Source: Silvanigrellaceae bacterium (GTDB lineage: Bacteria; Bdellovibrionota; Oligoflexia; Silvanigrellales; Silvanigrellaceae). Taken from it: a stretch of DNA of 5,326 nt. The stretch is from the NCBI GenBank assembly GCA_947475135.1, contig CANJMU010000067.1, forward strand, positions 1 to 5,326. Direction: 5' to 3'. Below the pieces are notes generated by a model. It saw nothing but the letters and a program-made list of their open reading frames with translations. It was not told where the DNA came from and searched no databases. A program made the position numbers and the translations under genes. Shown here one piece after another: positions 4,388 through 5,326 of the stretch (its first letter is position 1; every line of letters starts with the position of its first letter).

Positions 4388-5326
4388 ATGTCCTCTCAAT
4401 TAAAAACGTTTTTCACATCCCATACAACTCGTGAAGAGGCTGAACAAACAGCGGAAGAATTTATAAGGCTTTCTCCTTTTGTTAAAGATGCCTTTATTAA
4501 AAATATCATTATGTGGTTGCATGAATATGAAGAAGAAAAAATTAAGCAAGGCGATAAAAACTCTATAAAATACTGTGATAATTTTCGTGAGGGAATTTTA
4601 GAAAGTTTAAGTCATGCGCTAGAAGTAAAAAAATCTTCAATACCTGCAGCTGAGCAACTTTTTGTTGGACTTGAAAGCCAAATAACAAGAGAACTTCTTT
4701 TGCAACATATGCTTGAAGAAACCAAAGGCAAAGAACCGCCGACAATGGAAATTATGCTTAATGCACTTTCAAAAACGTGTAAAGTTCTTGGTGAAAAAGC
4801 TCGGAATGCTGAATTGCCTCATCCAGAAGGCATGTGGATAGCGCATGATATAAAAACAATGGCAGATATGTTGCCTGGCCTTATGGACTCTGTCAAAAAA
4901 GAAAAAATGAAAACACAATATGAATCTGGTGGAATGCAAAAACAAAAGAAAAATTTTTTAGAGAAAAAAATTACTCCTGTTGTAGAAAGTTTTAATACTA
5001 ATTTTTCATATCTAAATCTTAGTCTAGAAGATTCTTTGGCAACTCTTATTTTTGGATGTTGGAGTGCAGTCTCTGGATTGTCTAGAAAACACAGCGATTT
5101 AATGGAAGTTTGTGTGCAAATTTTTGCTGTGCAGAAAAAACTTGTTGCAAAAATATTTCAATCTGAAGATGAAGTAGTTTTAATAAATTATTCAAATAAT
5201 AAATTGAGCGTATGGTGTGAAAGTTTGAATGAAAATTTCAAATTATATGGCCTCAACGTGTACGGAATTGCATTGAGCTTTTTCATGGGGATTATTGTCA
5301 TAGCTGGTCAATTGAATAAAAAATAT
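4388..5326 (+). CDS. Unrecognised helical protein with a membrane segment near the visible end (3' truncated by the window)
   Basis: An open frame of 313 codons from ATG 4388 runs off the window with no stop. GGAG (4375-4378) lies 9 bases before the ATG. The protein (MSSQLKTFFTSHTTREEAEQTAEEFIRLS...) is rich in Glu, Lys and Leu and looks mainly helical up to about residue 200. No signal peptide, nucleotide-binding loop or catalytic motif is visible. A lysine-rich patch (KKEKMKT..., KQKKNFLEKK) spans about 169-193. Near the visible end a hydrophobic stretch (about 289-308, LNVYGIALSFFMGIIVIAG) followed by LNKKY looks like a membrane helix, so the N-terminal 290 residues may be a cytoplasmic domain anchored at the membrane. 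I do not recognise the family. Codon use resembles the other genes, and no frameshift is seen. Confidence 0.75.
   Translation, partial: MSSQLKTFFTSHTTREEAEQTAEEFIRLSPFVKDAFIKNIIMWLHEYEEEKIKQGDKNSIKYCDNFREGILESLSHALEVKKSSIPAAEQLFVGLESQITRELLLQHMLEETKGKEPPTMEIMLNALSKTCKVLGEKARNAELPHPEGMWIAHDIKTMADMLPGLMDSVKKEKMKTQYESGGMQKQKKNFLEKKITPVVESFNTNFSYLNLSLEDSLATLIFGCWSAVSGLSRKHSDLMEVCVQIFAVQKKLVAKIFQSEDEVVLINYSNNKLSVWCESLNENFKLYGLNVYGIALSFFMGIIVIAGQLNKKY

Overview
This is AT-rich DNA, roughly one third G+C by eye, with bacterial gene structure: clear Shine-Dalgarno sites, ATG starts and short intergenic gaps. A two-gene segregation operon (actin-like ParM/StbA-type ATPase plus a small ribbon-helix-helix-like partner) points to a plasmid or other low-copy replicon. 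The signal peptide and six cysteines of the hydrolase suggest a bacterium that exports enzymes, probably Gram-negative. I cannot name the species from sequence alone.

Layout. Bases 5-232 (+) encode a small basic winged-helix-like protein that may begin upstream of the window. Bases 330-587 (+) encode an 85-aa membrane protein with a strong ribosome binding site. Bases 588-946 carry no convincing gene. They do hold a perfect 29-bp palindrome and several copies of a TCATTYRAA-type half site just before the segregation operon, a good place for an operator or centromere. Bases 947-1978 and 1980-2255 (+) are the actin-like ATPase and its partner, one base apart. Bases 2552-3937 (-) encode a secreted alpha/beta hydrolase of the PAF-acetylhydrolase/dienelactone hydrolase type. 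It lies between a near-identical 25-bp direct repeat at 2479-2503 and 4093-4117, with a perfect hairpin near each repeat. These repeats belong to a family of at least seven 20-21 bp copies, four of them clustered at 4160-4280. Bases 4388-5326 (+) are the first 313 codons of an unrecognised helical protein that runs off the window.

Main discovery. The actin-like ATPase appears to be circularly permuted. Canonical actin-fold proteins start with the phosphate-1 strand (DxGNxxTK-like) followed by a beta hairpin and the FPS strand. This protein starts at the FPS strand, with no phosphate-1 motif ahead of it. It runs in normal order through connect-1, phosphate-2, the adenosine motif (TGGAS) and connect-2 (the end of a normal actin), and then adds VLDLGNSNTVFVNL as its last residues. 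The cut falls in the loop between strands 2 and 3. The old N and C termini, close together in subdomain 1 of actin, are joined by about ten polar residues. The phosphate-2 motif also has Ser where the catalytic Asp normally sits. If confirmed by modelling, this is a naturally permuted actin filament protein in a plasmid-segregation-like operon.
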